Below are positions 10,289 to 19,213 of a DNA stretch of 64,000 nucleotides, piece by piece (the stretch's first letter is position 1; every line of letters starts with the position of its first letter). The notes under the pieces were generated by a model. It had not been told where the DNA came from and made no database searches. It was given only the letters and a program-made list of their open reading frames with translations. Origin of the DNA: Candidatus Celerinatantimonas neptuna (lineage in GTDB: Bacteria > Pseudomonadota > Gammaproteobacteria > Enterobacterales > Celerinatantimonadaceae); contig OU461276.1 of assembly GCA_911810475.1 (NCBI GenBank), positions 358,501 through 422,500 of the forward strand, given 5' to 3'. Position numbers and translations under genes: made by a program.

Positions 10289-11116
10289 CTAGATCAGAGC
10301 CAATGCAGCTTGAGGGCGCTGATTCGCCTGAGCCAGAATAGAGGTACTAGTCTGCTGCAAAATTTTCGCCTTAGTCAACTGGGCGGTTTCTTTTGCAAAA
10401 TCAGTATCCCGAATACGAGAACGGGCACCCGTAACATTTTCAGAAACATTGGTTAAGTTTCGAATTGTTGAATCGAATCGGTTTTGAATAGCCCCCAATT
10501 TTGCACGTTGACTATCAACAGTTTTAATTCCGTTATCCAGCAGATTAATCGCTGCACTGGCCTGTCCAACGGACTGAACCGACAGATTGCTTAACCCCAG
10601 ACCTTTTGCACCCCAACCATTCGCACGACTGATGTTGACACTGATATTCTGATTTTTACCGGCATTGGCACCGACCAGGAATTTAGCAGAAAATTTACCG
10701 TCTAGCAGATTCACGCCACCAAACTGAGTGGTTTGAGCTACACGACTCATTTCTGACTTCAGTGATGACACTTCAGCTTGAAGTGCGTTACGGTCATCTG
10801 AGTTATTGACACCATCTTGTGACTGTACGGCAAGAGTTCGCATACGTTGCATCATGGTGGTTAATTCATCCATTGCACCTTCAGCTGTCTGCGAAACAGA
10901 GATACCGTCCTGACCGTTTTTCACAGCCCGGTTCAACCCCTGAATTTGAGATGTCATTCGGTTTGAAATCTGCAGACCAGCCGCGTCATCTTTTGCCGAA
11001 TTAATCCGTAACCCCGAACTTAATCGTTGATAAGCAGTATCCAAGCTGTTACTAGAACGAGACAGGTAACGCTGCGCATCCAGAGATGAAACATTAGTAT
11101 TGACTACTAATCCCAT
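10289..11116 (-). CDS. Flagellin (copy 1, nearest flaG)
   Basis: A 275-aa flagellin forming the filament after export by the type III apparatus. The N-terminal D0/D1 region (NTNVSSLDAQRYLSRSSNSL, then RLSSGLRINSAKDDAAGLQI) and the C-terminal D0 region (TSTILAQANQRPQAALALI) are both complete. The central variable region is minimal, as in small Vibrio-type flagellins. It is closely similar to the second flagellin at 11686. A sigma-28 promoter lies about 145 bp upstream, and the leader has a strong Shine-Dalgarno AGGAGG. That Shine-Dalgarno region is exactly complementary to part of a possible plus-strand RNA from 11503 to 11684. Ser/Thr residues of the core could be the sites glycosylated by the Pse/Maf system (inference). 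Confidence 0.96.
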   Translation of the reverse strand: MGLVVNTNVSSLDAQRYLSRSSNSLDTAYQRLSSGLRINSAKDDAAGLQISNRMTSQIQGLNRAVKNGQDGISVSQTAEGAMDELTTMMQRMRTLAVQSQDGVNNSDDRNALQAEVSSLKSEMSRVAQTTQFGGVNLLDGKFSAKFLVGANAGKNQNISVNISRANGWGAKGLGLSNLSVQSVGQASAAINLLDNGIKTVDSQRAKLGAIQNRFDSTIRNLTNVSENVTGARSRIRDTDFAKETAQLTKAKILQQTSTSILAQANQRPQAALALI

Positions 11117-11258
11117 AGTTTGAGCCTCCTAAGATATAACTGCCCCGCTTGAACAGGTCGAGACAGCCTAAAATCTGGAATGATTGTTGAACCCTTAAGG
11201 ATTGAACCGATCCGTAAGACAATCGTTCCATCGTTGAAGTTTTTAATCTTCAGCTCTT

Positions 11259-11285
11259 ATAACGGCACCTAAGCGGCAACCTTTA
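11259..11285 (-). promoter_or_regulatory. Sigma-28 (FliA) promoter of flagellin 1
   Basis: On the minus strand TAAA, a 15-base spacer, then GCCGTTAT: six of eight -10 positions and the exact spacing of the FliA consensus. The predicted start near 11249 gives a leader of about 130 nt. Confidence 0.8.
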
Positions 11286-11475
11286 GGATTATTTTAATAA
11301 ATGAGGAAAGTTTTTGCCGCATCGATAACAGATAGAAAAAATATTTCCAGAGTCATTAAGCCAATAACTCGACAAATTATCTGCGATGCGCCTTTTAAAG
11401 CAGTCTATATTATAGAGGTGAAACAATATTTGACCGGAATGAGTTCTTACCAGCGTCAAAAAATTTTCTAAAAAT

Positions 11476-11491
11476 TGGCACGGAACCTGCT
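11476..11491 (+). promoter_or_regulatory. Plus-strand sigma-54-like promoter between flagellins
   Basis: TGGCACGGAACCTGCT carries a full TGGCAC -24 element and GG-N10-GC spacing; the -12 is CTGC. It faces away from flagellin 1 and has no plus-strand gene downstream, only a terminator 160 bp on. The same CCTGCTT form occurs in the motif before pseB. Confidence 0.5.
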
Positions 11492-11520
11492 TTATAAAAT
11501 GCGAGCAGTCTGAACCGCTG

Positions 11521-11547
11521 CAAAAAAAGGCCAGGGGACACCTGGCC
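11521..11547 (-). terminator. Intrinsic terminator of flagellin 2
   Basis: Minus-strand stem GGCCAGG/CCTGGCC with a 5-base loop followed directly by T7. It lies about 140 bp beyond the flagellin-2 stop, leaving a long 3' untranslated region. Confidence 0.85.
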
Positions 11548-11652
11548 AAATCGCTCGATATGATAGGAGATTAAGAGCGAAACCAATATGCGCTTATGTT
11601 TTATTTTAGGAATTGAGCCTCCTAAGAGTCTAACTGCGCGAAAACCTCCTAC

Positions 11653-11684
11653 GGACGGTGGATTGAACCCCACCGTCCTTTTTT
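11653..11684 (+). terminator. Plus-strand intrinsic terminator abutting flagellin 2
   Basis: Stem GGACGGTGG/CCACCGTCC, loop of 8, then T6 on the plus strand. On the minus strand no T-run follows the stem, so it does not terminate flagellin 2. It points to a plus-strand transcript ending here. Confidence 0.75.
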
Positions 11685-11685
11685 A

Positions 11686-12516
11686 TTACCCCAACAACGA
11701 TAATGCTGCTTGTGGTCGCTGATTGGCCTGAGCCAAAATTGTAGTCGCTGTCTTCTGAATAATCCGGTTTTTAGTCAGATTCGCAGTTTCTTTCGCATAA
11801 TCTGTATCCCGAATACGTGAACGAGCTTCTGTGACATTCGATGAAATATTTGATAAGTTTCGAATAGTTGACTGGAACCTGTTCTGAACCGCACCTAATT
11901 TTGCGCGTTGAGAATCGACCGTTTTAATTGCATCATCCACCCGACCTAATGCGGCTGAAGCCTGTGAAACAGTATTTACACTCAGATCTCCCAAGCCTAA
12001 ACCACTTGTTCCCCATCCTCCGGATTTTTGAATATTAACGCTAATATTTTGCTGTTCTCCAGCGTTAGCGCCAACCAAAAACTTAGCAGAGAATTTACCA
12101 TTTAATATATTGACTCCACCAAACTGGGTGGTTTGGGCAATACGGCTCATCTCAGTTTTTAATTGAGACACTTCAGACTGCAATGCATTTCGGTCATCAG
12201 TATTATTGACACCATCTTGTGACTGAATTGCCAATGTCCGGATACGTTGTAATGAAGTAGTGATTTCATCCATTGCCCCTTCTGCAGTCTGAGAAATAGA
12301 TATCCCATCCTGAGCATTCATGGTAGCTCGGTTAAGCCCTTGAATCTGAGAGGTCATTCGGTTTGAAATCTGTAAGCCTGCTGCATCGTCTTTTGCCGAA
12401 TTAATCCTAAAGCCAGAAGACAATCGTTGAAATGACGTATTTAACGCATTGCTGGACTTGCTCAACTGACGCTGGGCATTTAATGACGATATATTCGTAT
12501 TGACATAAAGTGCCAT
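11686..12516 (-). CDS. Flagellin (copy 2)
   Basis: A 276-aa flagellin with complete N-terminal (NTNISSLNAQRQLSKSSNAL) and C-terminal (ATTILAQANQRPQAALSLLG) polymerisation domains and a short central part. It differs from copy 1 by scattered substitutions over the whole length, so it is an old duplicate rather than a recent one. It has its own sigma-28 promoter at 12596-12622 and a GGAG ribosome-binding site nine bases before the ATG. It is upstream of copy 1, separated by a 569-bp region with a terminator, so the two are expressed separately. Confidence 0.96.
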   Translation of the reverse strand: MALYVNTNISSLNAQRQLSKSSNALNTSFQRLSSGFRINSAKDDAAGLQISNRMTSQIQGLNRATMNAQDGISISQTAEGAMDEITTSLQRIRTLAIQSQDGVNNTDDRNALQSEVSQLKTEMSRIAQTTQFGGVNILNGKFSAKFLVGANAGEQQNISVNIQKSGGWGTSGLGLGDLSVNTVSQASAALGRVDDAIKTVDSQRAKLGAVQNRFQSTIRNLSNISSNVTEARSRIRDTDYAKETANLTKNRIIQKTATTILAQANQRPQAALSLLG

Positions 12517-13039
12517 AATTAATATCTCCTATCTACAATCTGATCCGCTTTATCGGTTTTTATTGGACAGCTTATTTATTGCTGACTTACCTTATTTAGC
12601 GGCCATGGTGTCGATTCCTTTAGGATTTTTTTCGCATCTCGAGGAGCCGAACAGTAAAATAAAAAAGCATCTCAATGAGATACTTTATATATCGACACAA
12701 AAGGAGAAATCTTAATTATTTTTTAAGAAAAGAATGGAATAACAAAACAAGAACATCAAAAAATAAAACACAACCCATTGTTTTTATTAAAAAATATTCT
12801 TTAAAATCTAATTCAAAAATATCATATAGCATAAGTCTTAATATTGACTCACACAATTTTAGACATAATACGCCTGAAAAATCATCTTTTAGTGACTTAA
12901 TTTATTAACACAAATAGATTAATAATTATCGATGAACACGCCTATTTTCAATAGAAAATAAACTTATAAGTTAGAATGGCAAAATATATTTACACAAATC
13001 ATGTTGAATATATAAATTCAACAATACATAAACATCAAA
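12517..13039. other. AT-rich spacer between flagellin 2 and flgL
   Basis: The first 110 bp hold the flagellin-2 leader and promoter. The remaining 400 bp are very AT-rich with no convincing coding frame. Next to the flgL stop is an inverted repeat TGTTGAAT/ATTCAACA (13002-13023) that may end the flgL transcript weakly. Confidence 0.55.
12596..12622 (-). promoter_or_regulatory. Sigma-28 (FliA) promoter of flagellin 2
   Basis: Minus strand TAAA, 15-base spacer, GCCGCTAA: seven of eight -10 positions and exact spacing. The predicted start near 12586 gives a leader of about 70 nt. Confidence 0.85.
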
Positions 13040-14242
13040 TTAAATATAATTAAACAACGTCATCTTACTGATTTTACTATATGCAGAATACGACGTATTC
13101 AATGCCAGTTCAGCCTTAGATAAGTCAGTCACCGCTTTGGCAAAATCAACCTCACCGATAGAAGCCCTGGATTTTTTATTAATTACATCAATACTAGATG
13201 ATGCATTCATCAACGAATTTAAACCATTTTCTCGAGCACCAATCGATCCCATCGTTAAATTCATCTTTTCAGTAGAATGATCGATTCCGACCAAAAAATC
13301 TTCCTGGGCTTTATCATAATCTTTACCAATGATATTGGGATCTTTTAAAACTTTGATAAAACGACCAAGGATGTTCAGAATATTATCTTTTTCCGGAGGC
13401 TGTAGCGTAAAGGTCTCAGTCGTTCCCGGATCTGAATCCAGCTTGATTTTTAATCCTTTAAATAAAAAGGGTTTTCCCTGCGTATAATCACCTTCCGCAA
13501 GCTTTTCACCCTGATTATTCGTAATCGTATACTGGTTAGGATTGCCCGCACTCGTTGATACAGTGAATGTGTTATCAGCAAGATTGACACCGTGATAATT
13601 ATTTTTATAAAACGTATCAAATGTCTTCTGCTCATTCACCGCAACGTAGATCCCTTTCGAATTTCCAGCAGCTCTTCTTCGCAGAGCAACATCTTCAAAA
13701 GCCTCTTTTCCTGTTGTGTTGCTTTGAATGTAAACAGAAGATCCGACTTTTAACCGGGTTTTCCCATTATCACCAACATAATGGTACCACTTTCCGTCAA
13801 ATACATAAGGTTGGATCTGAGACTGAAATCCAGCAAAAACATAATCACCGTTCGCATCACGCGTATTAACCAAATCAGCCATCTGACCACGAAGTTGCGT
13901 CAATTCTTCAGCAATTGAGCGCCGTTCGTTCATGCCATTAAGACCATCACCCGATTGTACGCCCAAAACCCGGGCCCTTAAGGCTGAATCATGCATACTA
14001 TTAATGATATTTTCTTGAAAACTTAATGAATTCTCAAGATAAACACCATTTTTCCGGTACTGAGCATTCTGGTTGATATCGGTATCTAATGCCATTTTTT
14101 CAGACATATCGGCAGGCCCGTCGGCCGCCTGCAATAATCTCTTATTCGTTACCAATTGCTCGTTTGCTTTTTCAACATGTTGTTGAGCCTGCAAAATCCC
14201 ATTTAGTGAAGTATTATATAAATTTACCGTTGCAACGCGCAT
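13040..14242 (-). CDS. flgL: Hook-filament junction protein FlgL (HAP3)
   Basis: A 400-aa flagellin-like junction protein joining FlgK to the filament, secreted by the flagellar export system. The N-terminus MRVATVNLYNTSLNGILQAQ and the C-terminus ending SAYSKISKMTLFNYI are the conserved helical D0 parts. The ATG at 14242 is preferred over a GTG two codons earlier because GAGG lies eight bases upstream and family members start MRI or MRV. The preceding flgK stop lies just upstream, so the two are translationally linked. Last gene of the flgF-L unit. Confidence 0.93.
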   Translation of the reverse strand: MRVATVNLYNTSLNGILQAQQHVEKANEQLVTNKRLLQAADGPADMSEKMALDTDINQNAQYRKNGVYLENSLSFQENIINSMHDSALRARVLGVQSGDGLNGMNERRSIAEELTQLRGQMADLVNTRDANGDYVFAGFQSQIQPYVFDGKWYHYVGDNGKTRLKVGSSVYIQSNTTGKEAFEDVALRRRAAGNSKGIYVAVNEQKTFDTFYKNNYHGVNLADNTFTVSTSAGNPNQYTITNNQGEKLAEGDYTQGKPFLFKGLKIKLDSDPGTTETFTLQPPEKDNILNILGRFIKVLKDPNIIGKDYDKAQEDFLVGIDHSTEKMNLTMGSIGARENGLNSLMNASSSIDVINKKSRASIGEVDFAKAVTDLSKAELALNTSYSAYSKISKMTLFNYI

Positions 14243-14247
14243 AGACA

Positions 14248-16209
14248 CTACCTCACAGCATTAAGTAACGATTCAAAGGTTTTCTGCGCGACACCAATCA
14301 CCTGTGCCGATGCAGCATAGGCCTGCTGGAAACGAATCATATTCGATGCTTCTTCATCCATATTGACGCCTGAGACTGATTTCTGCCAATTTTCGCTCTG
14401 ATTCAAAAGAGATTTCGATGCACTTAAGTCCAAACGACCTTCTGCCGCATTTCCCCCAACGAAGCTAACCAACGATGTATAAGCATTGTTGAACGTCATT
14501 CTATCGTCGTCACCAGCATTACTCAGACTTTTACGTACCAAAGCTTTCTGCTGCAGATCAGCCATCTTCAACCCATTAAAATTATCAGCATACCCTTCTT
14601 TGTTGTAACGAATTGTAAACACGTCTCCCGGCTTTGCCTGGCCGTTAATAGAAATATCATAACCAGGTTTCAGATTAGCCCGGCTCAAAAGATCCCGCCC
14701 GTCATCTGACGGAGGAAGCGATGCTAACTTATGACCGTCTTCATCGTAAATGTCATATCCACCATTAGCGGTCACTTCAATTTTCTGAGGAGCATGAATA
14801 TTTAAACGTCCTGTTTTCTCAAAACCAGAGGTAGCTGGATCTGTATCGGTAACACTTGATAGAACAATTTTAGCATTACTGATATTGTGAATATCTGCAT
14901 CAACACGAACCGGAGAAGCCAATGCCAGCTTTTCTGGTTGAGTCATGGCTAACTTAACTTTATTAGCCCCTTCAATGGTCGGCCTGAGTAAAAAACGATC
15001 GCCACTTGAAAAGCCACCTGATGAAAAATCAAGACTCATCCCATCAATCTTATAATCGTTCGAAGTTGAGCCGCTAATCGCATCTCCCACTGGCTTTTCA
15101 CCATTCATTCGTTGAATAGTAAAACCGCTACCACTTTGAAATTTAATAAGATAATCATAAGATGTTAAATTCTTAGACTCACCCGGTATAATCTTCGCCT
15201 GAATAGACCCTGTTCCGGTATTCTCGGAATAAGCTTTTGCTTTAAAATCTGGCAAAGAGAAAATATCCCCCCCTAACTTTCCATCCAAATCCATACCAAG
15301 ACGGTTTTGTTGGTTGAAAGCATCGGCCATAGTCAACGCAATTTGTCCTAACTTATCACGGCTTGGATTAAGCACATTATCTCGATATTTCAATAATCCA
15401 TCGACGGATCCACCTAACTCTCCAGGCTCAAGCAGGGCTTTTGTTGTATTCCAGTCCAGATAAATATCTTGCTGTGTTGGGTCAGGGTTTCCCTGACGAA
15501 TATCCAGTTTCGCATGATCTTTTTCAGTCACCAACGCATGACCATTACCCATAAAAACCAGTTTTGCCCCATTAGCCTGGTTAATTGTATGAATTTTAAT
15601 AATTTTAGATAAATCATGAATTGCATTGTCACGCTTATCTTTGAGAACATCCAGACCACCTTTATCAGGCGCATCACTGTAGCTCATAATCTGGTTATTC
15701 ATATCCTGAATACCACTTAACAGTTTATTCGCTGTTGTAATTTTCTCAGATAGCTGACTATTTAAATTCTTTTGTTGTGTATCAAATTGACCTGATAACA
15801 ACCGAAACCGGCGAATTAACGATGAAAAACGCTCTAACGTCAAAGCACGTGTTGATGTAGATAGCGGGCTATCATTCATCTCATGAATGGTATCGAAGGT
15901 TTTATCTAAATTGGGGTTCAAAGAAAGTGAATCATGACTTAAAAATTTATCAATTTCACTGGTTGCATCCACATAAGATTTTTTTTCAGAATGTAATGAC
16001 GTATTGCGCCACACAGCCGCTTGTGCGAATTGATTTAAAACCCGGGAGGTTTTGCCTCGCCCAACCCCACCTGTAACTTCAGGCTGATACTCAGTGCGCT
16101 GAACAGAATATCCCGGGGTATTGACATTAGAGATATTGTTACCTGTCGTTACCAATAACCGCTGGTGGGCAAGTACCCCTGAACCAGCAATATTCAATAA
16201 ATCTGGCAT
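14248..16209 (-). CDS. flgK: Hook-associated protein FlgK (HAP1)
   Basis: A 653-aa junction protein between hook and filament. The N-terminal MPDLLNIAGSGVLAHQRLLVTTGNNISN motif region (rod/hook/HAP signature ANxxNVxTPGYS is seen as NNISNVNTPGYS) and the C-terminal QQAYAASAQVIGVAQKTFESLL segment are both intact. The start at 16209 has GGAG about ten bases upstream. It lies between flgJ (about 20 bp upstream) and flgL. Length is typical of Vibrio-type FlgK. Confidence 0.94.
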   Translation of the reverse strand: MPDLLNIAGSGVLAHQRLLVTTGNNISNVNTPGYSVQRTEYQPEVTGGVGRGKTSRVLNQFAQAAVWRNTSLHSEKKSYVDATSEIDKFLSHDSLSLNPNLDKTFDTIHEMNDSPLSTSTRALTLERFSSLIRRFRLLSGQFDTQQKNLNSQLSEKITTANKLLSGIQDMNNQIMSYSDAPDKGGLDVLKDKRDNAIHDLSKIIKIHTINQANGAKLVFMGNGHALVTEKDHAKLDIRQGNPDPTQQDIYLDWNTTKALLEPGELGGSVDGLLKYRDNVLNPSRDKLGQIALTMADAFNQQNRLGMDLDGKLGGDIFSLPDFKAKAYSENTGTGSIQAKIIPGESKNLTSYDYLIKFQSGSGFTIQRMNGEKPVGDAISGSTSNDYKIDGMSLDFSSGGFSSGDRFLLRPTIEGANKVKLAMTQPEKLALASPVRVDADIHNISNAKIVLSSVTDTDPATSGFEKTGRLNIHAPQKIEVTANGGYDIYDEDGHKLASLPPSDDGRDLLSRANLKPGYDISINGQAKPGDVFTIRYNKEGYADNFNGLKMADLQQKALVRKSLSNAGDDDRMTFNNAYTSLVSFVGGNAAEGRLDLSASKSLLNQSENWQKSVSGVNMDEEASNMIRFQQAYAASAQVIGVAQKTFESLLNAVR

Positions 16210-16228
16210 AATCAATTATCTCCACACG

Positions 16229-17263
16229 TCAATCACTAAACTTATTTAGCACCCCGCTATCTAAGATCTGTTTAATCTTGTCTGCATAACGAGGGTCTGT
16301 TGCATACCCGGCTTTTTGCAATGCCTGTGCAAATTTCACAGGGTCATGTCCATTTTCCAGGGCCTGTTGATAACGTGGATGATGCAGCAAGGCCACATAA
16401 TCTTTGACGCTATCGTCAAACGATGAATAGGACCGAAAGTTTTCATGCTTAGGCTGCGCAATTCCCTGCTCATATTCCAGCGTCTTAACCCGGGCCTTAT
16501 CACCCTGCCAGCGCTGCCCGGCTTTAATGCCAAACAAATTATGAGTGCTGGCACCATTTCCATGAGCAATAACCCGAGAACCCCACCCCGTTTCCAAAGC
16601 GGCCTGAGCCACAACGGCTATCGGCGCGATCCCTGCCGGAGCTGCAATCTTTTTCGCCAGAGGCAAAACTTTCTGGATAAACGCTTGTTCAGAGGCAAAC
16701 TGCTGCCGTTTCGTTGCCGGAGCAGCCCTTGTTACAGGGCCCTTTTGCACGTTATCGCCATAAAACCTGCGAACATCCATCGTTAACATCTTTTTATCAG
16801 CAACTTTCTTGCCAACACTTTCAGGATGAAGCTCTTGAAGCGATTTTTTTATATTATGTGAAGGTTTAAGATGAAACTGATTTGCCCGCCCATATGCACG
16901 AAGCTGGCTTGCTGGCGTGATATTCGCGACATCCGGCGCAAACTGCTGAACAATCAACTTGGATAACCCTAAAGAGCCATTATTAGAAAGATCCAACGCC
17001 AGCTGTTTATCATACATTTGCTGATAATTCTTCACATAGCGATTATTCATTGGAGAATCAGGGCTCTCAAACGCATTATTAGCTTTGCGCATTTCCTTCA
17101 ACAACATTTGCATAAAGATCGCTTCAAATTGTCTTGCAACCTTTTTCAGCGCTTTATGCGGATGCTTTTCAGCTTCCTGACGAAGAACATTTAACTGCGA
17201 CAAATCATTGTAATTTTCAGGAACCGAAGTCGAACCTATTAATTGTGTATTCAGATCCATCAT
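16229..17263 (-). CDS. flgJ: Flagellar rod-cap and peptidoglycan hydrolase FlgJ
   Basis: A two-domain periplasmic protein of 344 aa. The N-terminal rod-binding domain (about 35-120; QFEAIFMQMLLKEMRKAN) guides rod assembly. The C-terminal glucosaminidase (about 190-340) cuts peptidoglycan; its catalytic glutamate lies in AALETGWGSR. Three in-frame ATGs lie close together (17269, 17263, 17260); AAGG is eight bases before the second, which I chose. The gene begins a few bases after the flgI stop and precedes flgK. Confidence 0.93.
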   Translation of the reverse strand: MMDLNTQLIGSTSVPENYNDLSQLNVLRQEAEKHPHKALKKVARQFEAIFMQMLLKEMRKANNAFESPDSPMNNRYVKNYQQMYDKQLALDLSNNGSLGLSKLIVQQFAPDVANITPASQLRAYGRANQFHLKPSHNIKKSLQELHPESVGKKVADKKMLTMDVRRFYGDNVQKGPVTRAAPATKRQQFASEQAFIQKVLPLAKKIAAPAGIAPIAVVAQAALETGWGSRVIAHGNGASTHNLFGIKAGQRWQGDKARVKTLEYEQGIAQPKHENFRSYSSFDDSVKDYVALLHHPRYQQALENGHDPVKFAQALQKAGYATDPRYADKIKQILDSGVLNKFSD

Positions 17264-17273
17264 CTTCATATCC

Positions 17274-18377
17274 TTAAATAACGATTAAGTCGCCCTGAAT
17301 GGCTCCCGCCTGCTTTAATGCTTCCAGTATCGACACCAAATCACCTGGTGCAACACCAACCCTATTCACCGCCTGCACTAAATCATCAAGAGAAGCTCCT
17401 GACTGGAATTTAAACATCCGGCCACTGCCTTTATCGACTTCAATTTTCGAATTCTGGGTCGTCACAGTGTTTCCCTGAGCCAGGGGGTTCGGCTGAGAAA
17501 CTTTCGGATTTTCTGTGATTTTGACAGTTAATCCACCCGAGGTGATCGCCGCAGGTAATAATCTGACATCTTTACCGATAACAATGGTTCCGGTACGTGA
17601 GTTCACAATAATTTTGGCCGACTCATCAGCGGGTTTGAACTGAATGTTCTCTAATGTAGAAATATAATCAACTCGTTGAGCAGGGTTCCTTGGCGCATAA
17701 ACCTTAACGGACGTTGCATCAACAGGCTCTGCTGTATTGGGGCCGACAACACGATTAATCGCATCAGCTAAACGTTTCGCCGATGTAAAATCGGGTTGTT
17801 TCAAATTAAATGTAATAAAGTCACCCTGGTCAAAAGGAGAACGAATAGACTGTTCGACAATCGCTCCATTGGGTATCCTTCCCACGGTCGGAGTGTTAGC
17901 AATAATTTTAGACCCATCAGCTCCCTGGGCACCAAAGCCGCCTACGATTAAACTCCCTTGTGCAATCGCATATACTTTGCCATTCGCCCCTTTAAGGAAA
18001 GTTTGTATCAGGCTCCCGCCCCGTAAACTCTTTGCCTGACCAATGGCAGATACAGTCACATCGATTGTCTGTCCGGGCTTTGCAAATGGGGGAAGAATAG
18101 CCTGGACGGCTACAGCTGCCGTATTCTTAATTTTAAGGCTGGTATTCGCTGGCACTTTTATGCCAAAGTTTCGTAGCATTGTTTCAAACGATTGATCCGC
18201 AAAAGCGTTCCCCGATTCGCCTGTCCCTGGTAAACCGACAACAAGGCCATAGCCAACCAACTGGTTATTCCGGACTCCGGCAATATCTGCGACATCTTTG
18301 ATTCGGGAGGCCTGAGCACTTAACGTAAATAACAGACCACTGATAATCGTAAATACTTTAAGCTGCTTCGTAATCAC
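17274..18377 (-). CDS. flgI: Flagellar P-ring protein FlgI
   Basis: A 367-aa periplasmic protein building the P ring around the rod in the peptidoglycan layer. A signal peptide ([15 protein letters not shown]) is followed by [20 protein letters not shown], the conserved mature N-terminus. Length is normal. In nearly all relatives flgH (L-ring lipoprotein) lies between flgG and flgI, but here only 33 bp separate flgG from flgI and flgH is absent from the cluster. Confidence 0.95.
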   Translation of the reverse strand: MITKQLKVFTIISGLLFTLSAQASRIKDVADIAGVRNNQLVGYGLVVGLPGTGESGNAFADQSFETMLRNFGIKVPANTSLKIKNTAAVAVQAILPPFAKPGQTIDVTVSAIGQAKSLRGGSLIQTFLKGANGKVYAIAQGSLIVGGFGAQGADGSKIIANTPTVGRIPNGAIVEQSIRSPFDQGDFITFNLKQPDFTSAKRLADAINRVVGPNTAEPVDATSVKVYAPRNPAQRVDYISTLENIQFKPADESAKIIVNSRTGTIVIGKDVRLLPAAITSGGLTVKITENPKVSQPNPLAQGNTVTTQNSKIEVDKGSGRMFKFQSGASLDDLVQAVNRVGVAPGDLVSILEALKQAGAIQGDLIVI

Positions 18378-18410
18378 AACACCACCTCATTTTCTTCATG
18401 GCTGACACGA

Positions 18411-19199
18411 TTACAACTGTTGTGTTGCATAATTCAGCATTTGATCCACACTTGAAATAACTTTGGAATTCATTTCATAAACACGCTGGGCTTCAATCAA
18501 ATTAACAAGTTCTGCAGTTACATTCACATTAGAAGTTTCCAATGCACCTTGTTTAATCGATCCAAGGCCATCTTCAGTTGCAACCCCTTCCTGTGCATCA
18601 CCGCTAGCCGCTGTTGCAACGTACAAGTTCTGACCTTTCGGCTCTAACCCTGAAGGATTCACAAAATCAGCAAGTGCAATTTGACCCACTACCTGCGGTT
18701 GTTGTTGCCCTGGTAACACAACACTTACCTGACCATCTTCAGAAACCGTCATACTTTGGGCATTTTGTGGGATCTGGATTTGAGGCTGAATAGGATACCC
18801 AGCCCCCGGTGTCACCAATACACCATTCTCGTTCAATGCGAACTGGCCATTACGCGTATAGGCCATCGTTCCATCTGGCATCTGAACTTCAAAAAAACCT
18901 TTCCCATTAATCATCATATCGAAGGAATTATTGGTCGTTTTAACATTCCCCTGTGAGAAATCTTTTTGTGTTGCAACCACCTTAGCCCCAGCCCCCAGCA
19001 TTAAACCTGTCGGAGTCAGAGTATTCTGAGAAGATCGCCCTCCGGGCTGATTCACTGTCTGGTATAAAAGATCTTCAAAAACACCCCGTCCTTTTTTGTA
19101 CCCAACGGTACTTGCGTTCGCCAGGTTATTGGAGATCACTGAAACATTGGTTTGCTGAGCATCAAGCCCGGTTTTACTAATCCATAATGCTGGGTTCAT
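18411..19199 (-). CDS. flgG: Flagellar distal rod protein FlgG
   Basis: A 262-aa distal-rod protein, exported without a signal peptide. The N-terminal ALWISKTGLDAQQTNVSVIS and NNLANASTVGYKK motif and the C-terminal NVNVTAELVNLIEAQRVYEM are the conserved rod/hook helices. It follows flgF after 14 bp in the same unit. The next gene is flgI, with no flgH. Confidence 0.96.
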   Translation of the reverse strand: MNPALWISKTGLDAQQTNVSVISNNLANASTVGYKKGRGVFEDLLYQTVNQPGGRSSQNTLTPTGLMLGAGAKVVATQKDFSQGNVKTTNNSFDMMINGKGFFEVQMPDGTMAYTRNGQFALNENGVLVTPGAGYPIQPQIQIPQNAQSMTVSEDGQVSVVLPGQQQPQVVGQIALADFVNPSGLEPKGQNLYVATAASGDAQEGVATEDGLGSIKQGALETSNVNVTAELVNLIEAQRVYEMNSKVISSVDQMLNYATQQL

Positions 19200-19213
19200 G
19201 GTAACCTCCAGTC

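Larger units (their letters stand above)
11503..11684 (+). ncRNA. Candidate sigma-54-dependent small RNA antisense to the flagellin leader
   Basis: This is a prediction, not a known family. The segment lies between the sigma-54-like motif at 11476 and a strong intrinsic terminator. It would fold into three hairpins: GGCCAGG/CCTGGCC with loop GGACA, TCGCTC/GAGCGA with AGGAG in the loop, and the terminator with GGA at the loop edge. Between the last two lies UUGAGCCUCCUAAGA, exactly complementary to the flagellin-1 Shine-Dalgarno region. GGA motifs in loops are what CsrA binds. An alternative is that the complementarity is the trace of a duplicated flagellin leader on the other strand. Confidence 0.4.
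11117..11685. other. Structured intergenic region between the flagellin genes
   Basis: 569 bp between two minus-strand flagellin genes, much longer than an ordinary spacer. It contains, in order along the plus strand: the flagellin-1 leader and sigma-28 promoter (11259-11285), a plus-strand sigma-54-like motif (11476), a minus-strand terminator (11521-11547), a hairpin with arms TCGCTC/GAGCGA (11551-11580), a copy of the flagellin-1 Shine-Dalgarno block (11613-11627), and a plus-strand terminator (11653-11684). Confidence 0.7.

Noticed and set aside
11590..11731. Small plus-strand frame starting ATGCGCTTATG between the flagellins
   Set aside because: The GGAG upstream is about 18 bases away, the frame runs through a terminator into antisense flagellin sequence, and the peptide has no plausible features.
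12675..12908. Plus-strand frame of 77 codons in the spacer before flgL
   Set aside because: Composition is Lys/Asn/Ser-rich as expected of AT-rich noncoding DNA, without a start signal.
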